Positions 38,660 to 52,753 of a stretch of 64,000 bases of DNA are shown piece by piece. Position 1 is the stretch's first letter. Each line of letters starts with the position of its first letter. The notes under the pieces were generated by a model. That model did no database searches. It saw only the letters and a program-made list of their open reading frames with translations, and was not told the DNA's origin. The position numbers and the translations under genes are program-made. Where the stretch lies: contig NBAZ01000007.1 in the NCBI GenBank assembly GCA_002794735.1, forward strand, positions 1,426,001 through 1,490,000, written 5' to 3'. The stretch is from Pyrrhoderma lamaoense (Eukaryota; Basidiomycota; Agaricomycetes; Hymenochaetales; Hymenochaetaceae).

Positions 38660-41600
38660 TTAGGTCTCCTAACGTTGTCTGTGGTACTTTCAACCGCCCT
38701 TGTTCAACGTGCTTTCGGTTCTATCCGAGCACGTGGTCTCATTCTTCACGCGACCGTGTAGCTTACGTCAATATTTTGTTTGTGTTATACAATAACTGCG
38801 AAAGGACGATAAATATTAAGCTATCTCGACACTAGGGTCTTTTCGTGATTGAATTGTCATTCCTACCTCTTTGCGTTGAATATATCACTAAATTACATGA
38901 GACACACACTCATGCTAAAGATAAAGAAGATATGTTTGTTTGCATGTTCAAACTTATGAAATAACTAAACCTCGTTGCGATGACATCACAAAGTCCTTTA
39001 TCCCACGCCTTATCAAGCCACATCTAGTGATACAAACAACGCGTTCAGAACCTTCTCTCGAGTTCACTTCAATCATTCCAGAAGAGTTATGAAAAGATTT
39101 CATACATCTCAGGGGATACAAGTACTTCATTAGCTTCTCTGTACTAGTATCTGTACTAGAACTTCATATGCAACGGAGAATAAATTCTAATTTGGCAAAG
39201 ATTTAGGATCAACACAAACAGCATTAAACACGCATTTTTCAACTTTGCCTCTAAAACAAATTTATCTCTTCGCCTCAAATCTGGGCCGAGAATACAATTT
39301 ATATGCTGTATCTCGGTGTCATGTCCGCTATGCCGTAAATTAAGTGAGGGAGAGGAGAGACAACCTCACAAGAGCATTACAAACGAACTATCCGTAATTA
39401 GCTTACAACCCAAAACGAGGATCAAATTGCCTTCACTTTGCAGTTCAAATCAAAAGGAGAGTATGATATTCTCATTTGAATTTACCCAGTTATGAATTAC
39501 AGGGGGAAGACGTAAGGCATAGAACGGGTGAAGCAACTAAGGTAAGTTCCCGTTGATTCAGGTTGCCCTCTTTGAAGTCTTACTTGCCTCATTCACCATC
39601 ACTGCTATGCAATGCACATCAATGAATACGGGTTTGTGTACATAATAGGCAATTGAAGAGTTAGTTCCTAGAAGTTGCCAGTGATGAGATCAGATTGGAG
39701 GTAAGACAGGAACTAAGCGTGTGAGTTTTGCGCTTACGTGGTCTACAATTACTAGAACTCCGTAATTACTAGTTACTTGACAAGAACAAAATGTCAATTT
39801 TTAGTGCATTCACTCTGACTACTGATGAGCGGTGAATTAATCTGCAAAGTAATGCGAAGAATAGTATGTTACTTGGACTAACACTAGCATGAAAGAAGAA
39901 TATTCAAGGTGCCACTCCCGACTCGGTTTGTCCTCGATTTGATTGATCAACTGATTGACGAAACCTCAGGATAACGCCAACGCCATACATTATCATCCTA
40001 TGTTACAAATTAAACAAGACTTCCATCCGTGAAACCCCTTCTTCAAGTTTGGGTCCGTCAGTCAGCTCCGTAAGACACATGTGTTCCATACGCACCCTAT
40101 CCCTGAAGCGTAACATCCTATTATAGTATTGTACAAGAATGCCAGCTTTCTAAGACATGTATATAGAAATCAATTTGATAGTGTTTGTCTCTGTTATGTT
40201 CGAATTTCTTTACGTATTTCTGTAAAATCATGATTTTGTGTGATGAGTAGCATAAGCACAGAATTAATGATAATTTGATTGTGTATCAACACGATGTGCG
40301 GTAAAAAAGATATGTCTATGTCTTCCCTACCTTCATTTTTCACGCATTTCAAGTTTATCCCGATCTCCTCGTTTATGCATTCATCTTATGTCTTCGTGAT
40401 GAACTGAATCCCAGACTAGCCCTCTTTTCTTATTCCTTCAACCTTCTTCCTCATTTTCCCTCATTCATTCAAAGATACATCTTCTCTCAATCTCATACAC
40501 CAGCGACCCTCTCTTCGTCCTTGCGTTTATTAGTCATTATTTCCTAAACTAAGTTATCTCCTCTCTCATCCTCCCCTCTTGTTCCGCTCCTTCCCCAATG
40601 TCTAGTATTCGCCGCGGTTTCATTCAATAACGTTCAGATGCCATTGTAAATAAACGCGTTCAGATTTCGCAGTAATCATTGATATTTGTAACACACATAG
40701 ATTTATAACATACACTTACTCACGTAGCTCCCTTCTTTCCGATCATGACCGCAAAGCGAGATTTAAAGTCTCAATATGTCAGTCTAAGTGCCTTCGTAGC
40801 TACAATTCTAGTTCAAATTTCGATCCCGGATCAATAGTATAGGTAAATAAATAGGCATGGAAATTTTTGAGAAACATAAAAAGATTACATGTACGAACCT
40901 CCATCTGGATCTTTCTCCTCCCCTTTCTCTTTCCTAAAACCCTGCATGTAATGAAATCGTGAGTGAACCAATTACTTTCCTGAACGACAATTCCCGCTAG
41001 TTCCACATATTCCCTATCCCACTATTTTATCTTATCAACACTCAAATGCCTCCAATTCAAAATTTATACTTCTTTCTTACTTCTTTCGATTCACATTACC
41101 AAGTCCGGTATCCTCCTAAAGTTTTCTTCCAACGAAGTTCATCATTGTTTGTAGCCCCTTGGGGGTTCCCTTCCATCCTATCCCTTCCCTGAGCTCCCGT
41201 TCGCTTTCACATTATATTTTTAGTCTATGATTAGTGTTGTTACTAACTTAATAGTACCCCACTGCACCCATCACTGAAACCTGCTTTCTTCCTTCCCCTC
41301 GGTAATAACTCACGGAAACAGTCTTATGTATCTTGTGGCCCCTCCTTTTCCTTCCTTCTCCTTCCCTTCCTTTCCGTTTACTCTTTTTAGAACCTGATAT
41401 AGGAAAACACGCACATAACATCTAAATTTAGTGCGACACACATTCCTATATCATAGTCTCATGATCTTACGATGTTTATAATCCCGGAATCGAGGAAAAA
41501 AAGTTGGATCCTTTGATAAGGATGATATTGTAAGATTGAGATGCTTATTGTATTTGCAACTCGTTCCATGCTATCTCGTCTCGGGTCATTTGATTAACAG

Positions 41601-43037
41601 CATTACAAACTTAACGGGTCGAGAGGGGGTTGCCCTGAAACACAGATTAAAACCTTAAAAAATATGAATTTTTGTCTACATAAACAAAGATGCACGCTAG
41701 ATAAGGATAGGGGGTGAAGTATGCACAAAGACAAACACAAAAAAGGGATGAAGGATTGTATTAGGTCTAGTAGTAAATTTACTTGTAGTGTGCGTTTGAT
41801 ATACTCGGTGAAAGGAGCCAAGAACCGTAAGGATAGCGCGGGCTAAAAAGGAAGAAAGGAGATATTCCTGGATCGCACGTGAATATATATGTGCCGCGGG
41901 TGTGGGGTACATGATTTATGCCCAGACCCATTACATAGTGCATGTACACGTAGTACGAACACCAAATTTCCGAAAGGAAGGAAATAAAGGGAGAAGTATC
42001 CTATCTTCCTTTATGGGGTGAGTGTTGGAGCTTAAGTTCTGAACCAGAACCAGGTGTGGAAGGTTGAACGATGTATTGGGCACTATGAACTCTTTTCTTG
42101 AACAGATCTCGGAAAAGTCAATGCACAAGTGTAACTGAGATTCTTTGGGGGTTATCGGGGTTCGCGTAGGATTTGTGTAGTGCCGAATGATGCGCAATTT
42201 CCGTATATCTGCTATGGCTCAACCTGTCGTATTCCAAAAAAGGAAATAATAAGGAAATAATCGGTTTTCCAAATTTGCGGTGAGACAGATGCGTTGAGGT
42301 GAATCGTAGCATCAGATTCTTTAGATACGTCAAATGTGGGGCTGACAGGTTCGAAACGGTATAGACGGAATTCGGTACGACGCATCATAGCTACCTAGCC
42401 GCTCGTTCTTCCTCATTTCGTTTCAAGAAACCTGCGTTTCGAAGGGAAGGGTTTCAAAGAAATAGTAATTTTGCACCGTCGCTTTGAGGTTTGCGCATTT
42501 CCAAGTTCGGCTAAATTTGCTGCGGTGTAACTCGCCTGACCGCATACGGAGTTGCGTATCAAAGCGAGAGTTTGGTGTGTGTGTGATAAGTTTGTCTATA
42601 GTGAGACTTTCAAGGAACATCAATAAAAATTTGATTATTCCCGGAGTAATGAAACCCTGCACAGTCGATAAGGCCAACACGAGTTAATTTGGAAAATTGA
42701 AGCCGCGTTCTCCTTCGTATGCCACTAGTCTCCTAACAAAGATGCTTGTGATCACCACGTTTAGAGATATACGTGTGTGCGAGAGACCGAAGTATGTGTG
42801 TGTGTGTATGAGGGTGTCATTTCGACCGAACGGTAGAACATGTATGAGTTAAAAGTTCCTTCTATCACACTATTCCCATAAGTCCCGAACTTTCTTCGGC
42901 TTTCCAAAAATACGAAATCAAATTGCCAATGTTTCCCACTTCCTCTAATTCTTTCGGCCCTCGAAAGTAATGAGCAAACGAAGGACATGATAGAGAGAGA
43001 AGTTGGTAGAATGACAGCAAATCCGCAATCTCTTTTT
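38660..43037. other. 4.4 kb stretch without a recognised gene
   Basis: AT-rich and pyrimidine-rich sequence. The longest frames (40800-41006, 42423-42680, 41931-42197, all minus) have no recognisable domain or splice partners. It lies upstream of the disordered-protein gene and downstream of the low-complexity gene at 43.0-44.4 kb. It could hold long untranslated regions, a non-coding transcript or regulatory DNA. No transposon ends or long repeats were noticed. Confidence 0.45.
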
Positions 43038-44389
43038 CTAGACCCAACCCACGCTCGCGGGTCCAACGCCCACGACCCCGGCCCCAATCACCTCGTTCCA
43101 GCCGTTCCTCACACTCATCGCATCACATCCGCTTGCCGCATTACCGTTCACCCCATGATTATCATTCCACATATTCAGTCTACCTCCACCTCTCTCTACT
43201 CCAAAAGGTAAGACGCTGCCAATATGATCCCAATATTGGTTCCTTGATATCTCGTTCATGTGAAGCTGGTAAGGGTCCACATGCTCAGTTATAACTTTCC
43301 CATTAAAGAATCCAAGATGGCCCGTGTTGCGCACATTTCGCATACACATCGACATGTGCATTCGAGGACGTGATCGTACTCGTCCATTTACGTGGTATGT
43401 AGAGCCATTTGCGTTTGTGTTGCAGTTGGTAACACCATTCATACTTGGCTGTGCCTGTATGCATGGCCTAATATTCTCAATACCCCCTGACGCGGCTTGG
43501 AGTGAATCTCCTGAATTTGCTGCTGCGGAAATCTTGCGACGCTTCGGCACGGATGCGTCTCGGTACTGATACTGAGATTCGCACTCGATCGCGTCATAAC
43601 AGCCTCCTCCCAAGGCACCGACATCGGCGACTGTATTAGCGTTTGTATTCGAAAGTAAGACGGCGGCTGGGCGTTTTGGCTTTTGTTTCTCTGGGGCATC
43701 GGATGGGATACGCTTGCTTCGGGTATAAGGGGGGAAACTCAGGTCTTCGTCCTGTTCCGGGAGAGAATCAAATTGGAGAAAGAGAGGTGGTGTGAAAGGA
43801 AGTGGACGCGGAGCGACGAGAGGTACGTCACATACAGATACGATGTTTGGAGAGGACATATGGAAAGGGTAGGGGAGGGAGTAGTACACATATCGTGGAG
43901 GGAAAGCGGAGATGCGTCGGCGTCGGGTGTTTTTGAGGCTAGAAGACAGGAAATATATAGATAATGAATCATGTACGAGGCAGGGAATGCAGGTATCATG
44001 AGATTCCATTTGGATATATGCGGGAACATTGAAACAAAATAATGAGATGAGCATAACGTATTGAGGATAGAAGCGAGTAATGAAAGAAGACGTACGAATT
44101 AGGTCAGGTAAAGGGTCTGAACACAGACTGTCCTTTTGAGTTGAAGGGGAAGTCGAGAGGTAAGAGTAGAAGTAGAGGAGGAGAGAGAAGCTAGATCGAA
44201 CCAAAGAGAGGGCCAAGCAAAGGACTCGTCAAATTGAGTCTCTGAGACCGGCACATAGTCGGAACGCTGACTCTGGTTCCAACTTGAGCTAGATGAGGAT
44301 GAGATGGGTGGCGGTATGACAATAGGACAAGCGGCTGACGAGCCTGGCATGTTGTTGGTCGTCGTGGATGTCGAGGAGGATGTTGTCAT
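43038..44389 (-). CDS. Hypothetical low-complexity protein (gene model uncertain)
   Basis: The proposed start at 44389 gives MTTSSSTSTTTNNM, then S-rich sequence with ETQFDESFAWPSLWFDLASL. The next exon holds SKTPDADASPLSLHDM. The long last part holds SLPEQDEDLSFPPYTRSKRI, PKRRKISAAANSGDSLQAAS (PKRRK resembles a nuclear localisation signal), GHLGFFNGKVITEHVDPYQL, MNEISRNQYWDHIGSVLPFG and an N/G-rich end at 43038. Joining these needs frame changes between 43860 and 44170, again suggesting missing bases. Composition suggests a transcriptional regulator, but no DNA-binding domain is seen. It is isolated between two gene-poor regions. Confidence 0.5.
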
Positions 44390-45038
44390 GATTGCAATTA
44401 TTGTTAGCTCCGTTAATGAGAATCTGATAATCCTAGACGATATTTCCTGGAAAAGTAAAGGGGGAGGCAAAAGGGCCAGGGGAAGGAGGCTGGAGAGGGA
44501 GTATATATACATATGAGAGAATAAGAGTAATATATATATATGAAAAATAGGAAGAATGAAGTGATAGACAGAATCCGGAGTTAATTGGCAAATTAGGAGA
44601 TGCTAGGGAGGGAGACTAGCGACGATGGGATCGGACAAAGGCTGAAGCGCAGTGCTAAATCTAGCTCGTTCATGGCACACTAATTTCGGATGCTCTTTCC
44701 CCTCAGAAACGTCAACTTACTTTGCTCCCAGCGGTCAGCGTCCACAATCTAGCACTGGCCTTGCCCTTGGCCGCCGACGTTGCATCTCGCATCAGCTCCC
44801 ACTGGACCACGGCTGATCTTTTGATCTCACGACGACCTGAGCAGGCAACGAGAGCATGGAGATCACACTGACACAGACTCTCTCTCTCACTTTCACTCCA
44901 GATTGATACTCGGATGCTGGGAGGAGGACAACAAGAACACGTTAGCCGAGCCGACCCCGCGTCGATCCTTAATTCCATTTTCATTCGCCACCCCTTTCTT
45001 TCTTCTTCCTTACCCACTCCTTTCATTCTCCATCCGCC
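44390..45038. promoter_or_regulatory. Divergent intergenic region
   Basis: About 650 bases between the low-complexity gene (-) and mL49 (+). It contains a TATATATATA tract near 44530. Expected to hold both promoters; no motif claimed. Confidence 0.35.
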
Positions 45039-45681
45039 ATGTTCCCATCACTCGCCAGACGCCAGCTTGCCCTCTTAGCCACAAACGCTTCCAATGCCAA
45101 CACCGCAACCAGCGCCCAAAGTTACCTCCCATATTCCGTAGTCCGGAACTCGAGAGGCTCTCTTCCCGTATACACCGATATCAGAAACGGGCACTCTCGT
45201 TACCTGGTCCAACTAAAAAATATTAAAGGTGACATCAAGGTCGGTCATCTCCTATCTATCTCATCATTTGCATCTTGTCTTAGCCGCCTCCATTTCTTGT
45301 CTTTTCTCTCTACATTTACATACATATACGTGTTTCTTAATTTAAAAACTCCGTCGTTATATATGTACATATAACATATATATAAAACACTTTTATCATC
45401 CCGAATCATCTTAAATCGAAACACACACACTTACACATACATCTCTCGACAACGTCCCGATCTTCCTTTTATTGTTTTGTCTTTTTAATCTTGTTCCCGT
45501 TTCGCAACATAATATCCAAATACAGGCACTTCGTGACGACCTCGCTTCCTCCTTGTTTGAGCCTGGTTCTGATCAGGCGGCCAGCCTCAAGGCTGTTATA
45601 CACCGTTCAGATACAATAATCCTCACCGGCGGGCGCTGGAAGCAGGACGTCATGAATTGGCTCCGACAAAAGGGTTTCTAG
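45039..45681 (+). CDS. IMG2: Mitochondrial large-subunit ribosomal protein mL49 (Img2)
   Basis: Component of the mitochondrial 54S/39S large ribosomal subunit. Two exons, 45039-45239 and 45526-45681, total 357 nt and encode 118 residues. The N-terminus MFPSLARRQLALLATNASNA is a targeting signal. The conserved core reads YSVVRNSRGSLPVYTDIRNG, then RYLVQLKNIKGDIKALRDDL and TIILTGGRWKQDVMNWLRQK, with the final F. The VxRNSxGxLPVYxD and GxxxxxVxxWLxxKGF patterns define the family. The intron is about 285 nt, long for this window. The frame is intact. Confidence 0.92.
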
Positions 45682-48600
45682 ACTAATAATTCATGTATCA
45701 TGTTTATCAACTTACTCCCGCTTCTCGCTTAATAAAAAATGGTTACCTCCTTTTTGATTTATTTTTCCTTTGACCTTTTCCCTTATTTTTGCTCCTTCGT
45801 TCACGTATATTAGAACGTTCTCTTAATTTAGCAGGTTACTGAGGTTTGATTCTTTGGAATGCTTTTGCCTCTCCGGCTTGCTACGTTACAGTTACCTTAG
45901 TACCTCTGATATAAACAACAGCGTTTAAGTAATTCAACTCTCCGAAGTGCATTAATATCGGGAACGCTTGGAAATAAAAGAATCGCCGAAGAAAAGTCTT
46001 GCACGACTCGAGAACGTGATCACATGTAGGATCAACGAGTGAGCTATATAGGTACATGTAGCTTGTTCGGAACTTATCTTTTCAAGCCCAGACCTTCTTT
46101 TCACCTCAGTACAATGATAACACAACATACGGGTATCTATCAGCTATCAATATCTCGATCAGTATCCCAGTGATTATACATGTGAATCGATATAAAGTAA
46201 GGGCAGGGCAGGGTAGGAGGCTGTTATTGTTCTCATTGTTGTTATTGCCTTCGTTGTTCATCGTAACACCGTATTATCTAAATAAGAAAGATGGAGTTAA
46301 TCTTTCTTGATATGTAAATTCCTACGTGTCTGACAAGTCTATTGCGCCGCATCGGCGACCAAAGACTAACTTAATACAGCTACTTGTACTTGTGAGTATT
46401 CTGTGATTTTCGCATTGTGTACATATACAAGGACGAGGGGATATAAATCGGCACGTAGTAAAGTTCGATTAAGATCTTCTTATATCTGGATCTTTGTCGG
46501 AAAGGCGATCTGTCTTTTCAGAATTACTTCTTTAACCCTCGTAAATCAACTTTACCAGTCTATCAGCCATCAGACATCAATTAAGTAGTCTTCGCTTAGA
46601 GCTGTGGGGCGCCGGTGCTTGTATAGTACATATGTACATGTACAGCAGAGTGAATATGAGGGGCTCAAGTTATTTGGATCATTGATCATCAAAGGAGAGC
46701 ATAAATCTGACGAACTTCTCTTCTGAAATACACGTGTTTTGGATTTTGATTTTAACTATTTAGTCCTTTTTATCAATCTACTTTAATCTTTTCTCTTTGT
46801 TGATTCGACTTTCCTAATTCACACAACTAACAACGATGAGTGAGCGGCTGGGGGAAAAGATAGGGAGAAAAGTTTCCCGTACGATATTGAGATGTGAGAG
46901 AATGAAAGAGCGAATGGAAGATTCATGGTCTCAGGCTTGAGGCTTGGCCCTTTTCTCTTCTTTTCTCTTTTCTTCCTATGAAAAGGCGCTTATCGAATCA
47001 GATAACGGCGAGTGAAGTTCGTGTTCATGTATCTATATATGACACATATTCTGCCAATGCCGATGCTTACTTTTATTACTGTTGTGTGTGCTTGTGACCC
47101 ATGGACTCTTATCCAACATCTACAGTTCTATCAGTCCGAATCTCAATGAAGTTAGTCTCTTGAGTGAAGAAGAGGATATGTTTAGTATTGAGGGAAAAAC
47201 TAGTCATCGAATCATAGCATGCACACGAATACACCGGTAAGATCGCAGAGAAACAAGATAAAGATGTGAATAGGTGTACTTGGTTATACCTTTCTTCCTC
47301 ACTCGGATCTTACCTAGTCGGAAGTACTTAAAAAAATTATAATTCCAAGCACCGTCTTCGGTACACACATTACTATAACTATCAAAATGACAATTTTGTC
47401 TAGTATTACTGATTATTATTAATTATACATATATCGATCAGTACTTTGTATTCTCTGAAAAAACGTGGATGTGAATGTGAGTTATAAACAAGATAAACTC
47501 TTAGTTGGTTCCCTTTTCCTTATTTAGATCTGAACCACTCTACCGATTTAAGTCATTAGTTGTCATTGGGCAAAGAATTGCTTTTTAATTTTCTTCATGG
47601 AAAAAAGGGACAAAGAACAAAGCGAAGCTGAGAAAAACTTTAGGGGTTGGAGCGAGTCATATCAGGTTGATGAATAGATTAGTTCTCTATCCGTAAGCTC
47701 GGGGTCAAGGAAACTAACGAATGACCTATTACATGTAACTCGCTAAAACTATAAGTTTTGTGCAAACTACCACTAACAGTCATGATAGAACCCTCTCTTC
47801 TCTTTTAGGTCATCTATGACTACTATGATTGCTTTGTTTGTGAAAATTTCATTAGGGTATTTGGTTAGTTAGCTGCGCTTTACGTTGATTTGCTCATATT
47901 TTTCATGCTTCGTATTTTTTTAAGTTACGGAAGGAATAACCGGGAAGGATGGGCATAAGGGGTATGGGAAGATAAAGAAAGATCATATCATAGTATGCAC
48001 ATGCAATCAAAGAATACACACCAGCAACGCGCAGCATAGAGATTATGACTAGTGGCCAGTACGTACTAATATACATCCAACTATCTCAAGGTATTAGTGC
48101 ATTGCTCTGATTCTAACAATAAACAACGGTTGAAAGCAATGGTGGAATGTTGATGATATATTGGATATATTGGTTTGTCTAGGTTTCTAAACTTTAATAT
48201 GCACTGTGTGTACATACACATAGTAGGAAAAGAACTTTGCTTGGGAAATAATGTGGGTACCGGCTGAATTCAGATAAGGCCATAAAGTAGTTTCTTTTTC
48301 CTTGATTTGTTAGTATGTTGCCATGATATACCCTTATGCGTATATGTCTACCGAGCTTACCTATCACCGAAGCTTGTACCACTAGTGTCAATATTATGCT
48401 CTTAAAAAATTAATCCGATGAGTCGCAAGGAGGAGAAAAGCAAAGTAGTCTTAGTGGATATTATGTAGTAAATTATTATTTTAAAACCACATATACACAT
48501 AGATGTATGTAGTGAGTCATACTTTTTTTCGGCTATACCAACACTATAGAAAAATTGAGCGAAGAGTTCTGATTAAGTTATGTATAGATTCGAATTTTGT

Positions 48601-51600
48601 GAATGCTCAAATTAAGTAAACAAGTACAAATAGGTACTAAACGGAGTTTGGGCGGGAGGCTGATCGAATAGATGAACAATTTTTTAGTTCAGATAATTTG
48701 TATAAGCAAGAGCTTTCAATGCTAGCTATATTACTCTTGTTATCGTTATCAACAGGGGAAAAAGAAGGCATAAGATGAAGGGGAAAAGGGGATCGAGGCA
48801 TTGGAAACTCGGACAGAAAACGGACTTTCTCACTGGTATAACGCTCAATCTGAAGCTCTTTGAAAATTCCTTTATAATATCTGTGCTTGTAAAAGGCTGG
48901 ATGTATGGAGTCATAGTGACTTGGTGTACCGATATTGTGTATATGATCCGATCATTGGGTTTACAATCGGTCTCAAGTTCAGACACTCTATTCTGTCCCT
49001 CAAACTCCTTCCTTGTTCCAAAAGCCTATGTGCCCGGTAGTCCCGCAGTTTCTTGCCGGATCCGAAGTCAGGAACCCTTCTTCCCCTTGGCTCCGAGACA
49101 TTTGATTACACAACTATTTTCTCATCAATGCAGTTTTGTGTAAATTTGGAGACATAATTTTGCAGTAAGAGTAACACCGTGTGCTAGTTATTACGGTTTT
49201 GGCAATTATAGGAAACATATAAGCAACCTGTGCAAACCGTTACTATACTTTGCATCTTCTCACATTTAATTCATATGCACTGGGATTCTCTAACGTACTA
49301 GGGGCCACAATAACTGATAATTGATTCTAAATAGACAAGAGGAGAAGAGAATGGAAGGATGATGGGTATTTTTATAAGGTGTTTTGATGCAAACTTAGTA
49401 TGCGGTTTTGATATTTGGTTAGGCTGAACGTATAATCTCGCATTGTATACCCATGTTATGCACTTTTTTCTGGCCTACAAATGATGCGATTTATCGGAAA
49501 TGATGCATTTTATTCACTACTCCTTACAAATCCTTATATCTGACATCAATCTAGTATTCGATAATTAAGAGTACCCTACCGTTTCTCTCTCATCACATAT
49601 ATGACGAGTGTAAAGCGCAATCTATAAATGCACAGGTCACATTATCTCACATTGTGTCCTAAACTAAAATTAGATATAATATCGTATAGGTACAATAGAT
49701 CTAGGGAACTTGCTCCCTATCACAGTTACGTCTTGTTCAATGCATAGTTAATCACGTATACTGCCAGATACGTGATTGAAAGAACATAAGGTTCATGGAA
49801 AGATGTACGAGAAATAACGAATCATAAGCTAGATGCAAAAAAAGTATTACAATGCATATCTCTACGTGAATATGCATAGATATGTTCATTTTGTGTTTAA
49901 ACAGTTTCTGCAATCAATAGCGACTCCGGTTTGCTGTCCATATTGAGTCCACTTGGAATGTACCTTCCGAAGTCCAACTGATCTGACGATATACCTCAGA
50001 ATGCAAAGTTGCTTTTAATAGTACATAATACTTGCTTGGAGAAGTGACGCTTGGTACGTAAGTAGCATTTTCTCTAGCAAAATAACTGTTTGAGTATTTT
50101 TAATTATTTTGAATTTCACACCAAAAGGTAAGTTTGCATCTCTATTTCGAACGAGAAAGAAGGTAGGGGGCCACATGAGATAAGACGAGGGTGCATATGA
50201 TATAGCATTTCACAAAGAGTTAACCTAGTTTAGTAACGTCGACAAAATAAGCAAACAAATAGACACATACAAGCATACATAATTGCCACAGCGCTAAATC
50301 CCGATCCAACTGAAAAACGGGCATTTACTTTTTCAATAAGCTGTAAATGAGTACAATATTCAGAGGTAGTATCATATACTGATGTACATGCACGTAGTCA
50401 GGTAGCAACTATTTCCATGTTCATTGTTATGATTAGCATTCATGTCGTTAATGTGTACGCTCCACTGCGGGTCCGGCGTCAACGATACCGCGTCTTTACA
50501 AATAAGCTGTGCTTCTTCTCGATGTTATTTCAGAGTGCGTAAGAGTTTATGCATATGGGATAACCTATCACAAGACGATGGCACAGCGCTCATAAATTAC
50601 AAGTCAAGAAGGTTTACCACGTCGCTTGTTCACTCATGTAAAGGTTTCACAGTTAGGGTCCAAGAAGCGGAAAACTGCGGGACGCTGTGTCGTTGTATAT
50701 TGTATTTCTTAGTACCTGTGCACGCGCATGATCTAGTACGAGACGCACACAAAGAACTGACTGTATATGTAGGCTTAGGTACCTATAAACTATCACCGAC
50801 CATGGAGAGGTGTATAACACAATGACTCGGTGCTGGGCGTACATACGAAGAGAAGTGTGATAAAATCATGATATTGTAGCCGAAAGTAGATGCTGACTAA
50901 ACTGAGATGATTACCGCATCCTTGCGGTATTTTTGTTGATAGTATAAGTGATACTCTACCTGATAGTGTCAGTCAATACAACGGTCCTGTGCCGTGTTCC
51001 ATTGTTTGTGTTTTAGATACAATTTGATATGCATCCTGAATGTGAACCTGTACTCTATGAGTATCAGTTCATCAATGGCTAATCCGAAGATAGCGCATTT
51101 TGATTCATAAATATAATCTACCATTTTTTGTTGTTGTAAGGTTCCAACTCCGATGCCTCGACGACTGTAATCGAAGGTTCCGACCTTTTCCCGTATATTC
51201 GATAAATTCCCTGCGAGTACTAATATACATACCCTTTTTTATTGTAATGAGTTATTATCACCAAGATAGTTGATGTGTTTCCTATTTCGTTTCTTTGACC
51301 GAGTTGACCTTATCTTGGAATGGAATCAACTTTCTATTATTGATTTTCCATGATTCCGCTAATATCCTTCCCGAATGGCTATAAAATCAGTCCGTTACTC
51401 TTGGTGATTGATTATTTTAAGAGATCAACGTCAGTGAATACGAAGCAGAATTATAGATGTGTATCAAATAGATCTTTCCAATATTCTTCTAAATACAATT
51501 TATTATTGATCACTGGCTGTAACAAGGACTGTAACAAGTTTTGACGAAAAGTCAAGGACTTATCGGCCTTCCGGAGATACTAGGATTATACTTGCCCAAA

Positions 51601-52753
51601 GGCTGAAGACCCAAAATCTTGGTAAATTAGAGAAGAGATTAAAAACGCGTTCTTCACCAATCGCCACGCTAATAGTATCGTCTCTTATGATGCATCAATA
51701 CCGTAAGAAACCAATATTGGGCGCGGGTACTTAGTGGCGAGGCGATACTGCGGAAGCAGCATGCATGAGGTATATAGGCAAAGCAGCCGAGGCGGAGTAC
51801 CAATGTTAAGTCACACAAAAGTCAATTATACTTGGCGAAGATAGTTACTTGATAAACTAGCAAAGAGAGGACGGAGGAAGTTAATACACAGAAAGAGCTA
51901 GATGCAGATCCATACTGCCTAGATAGCAATAACATTTTTGTTAGAGTTAGTTAGCTACCTTTTTGGAATGTTGGGAGATGGACATTGTCGTTATTCTCTA
52001 ATCAGAAGAACCTTGCAAGCTTCAGGTAAGTTACTTTCTCAAGAGGGGGAGATGTATAGTTTGGGGAGTTTACGTACTAGTTTGAAGTTGTACTTTCATC
52101 AAAAGGAGCTTCGATCTAAGAGGAAGGTAGATCAGTTCATTAACATCCGATTTATTGTTAGATTGTTCTGTCTTTGGTCGTATTTATGCATTACAGGCCC
52201 TTTAGCAGACTGACAATGTCCTTAAACTTCCTTGCTTTGAGTAGGAACACTGGATGAGGATCCAACATATGGTCAACGTGTATCTCAAGAGATCACTGAG
52301 AAAGCAAGTCTTGTAATTGCGTCTGTATGTCCGACTGCGTGCAATACACAGGCATTATCTTGCTGGGTAGATACATGAAAACCTATATAGACGAGATAAC
52401 GAAATCATATGGGTTCAGATCTATCAGAAACTTTGCCAAACTATACCTACAGGTTCACAACAGAAACGTTGATAGTCTACAGAGACGGATTTAGTCAAGC
52501 ACATAATCATGGTATTGAACTCAGTGTCGGTCTATAGCTGGTCACATACATAAGGTTCGTAAGTTTTTACCAGTAGTAAAATCAGAAGTGAGGTGTTACA
52601 TGAAGGCACCTATTTTGCAGTTGCTAGCCATAGATTAGGAATTATCTCAATGTATGTAACCATATCGTGGGACCACCACTATTTATCCGACATATCAAGT
52701 GTTGTGAACCTACTCCTTGTAGAAGTCAGCGTCATTAAAACACATTCCTGTTT
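45682..52753. other. 7.1 kb stretch without a recognised gene
   Basis: The largest gap in the window, AT-rich and without long coding frames. The longest frames (50442-50825 plus, 48775-49143 plus, 48726-48986 minus) show mixed composition, no domain and no spliced continuation. I see no tRNA, rRNA, retroelement coding sequence or tandem array. A motif TACTAATATACAT occurs twice (48064 and 51219), which is probably chance. Long non-coding RNA genes or decayed mobile DNA are possible but not shown. Confidence 0.5.

Noticed and set aside
43038..44216. 392-codon minus-strand frame read as a single intact exon
   Set aside because: Its upstream part translates intron and leader sequence; the better N-terminal coding signals (SKTPDADASPLSLHDM and the TTSSSTST start) lie in other frames.
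48775..49143. 122-codon plus-strand frame in the gene desert
   Set aside because: No family resemblance and no neighbouring exons in phase; treated as chance.
50442..50825. 127-codon plus-strand frame in the gene desert
   Set aside because: Cys/Ser-rich mixed composition, no domain, no spliced continuation; consistent with chance in AT-moderate sequence.
48064..51235. TACTAATATACAT occurring twice as a possible repeat family
   Set aside because: Only two 13-base copies in AT-rich DNA without shared flanks; probably chance.
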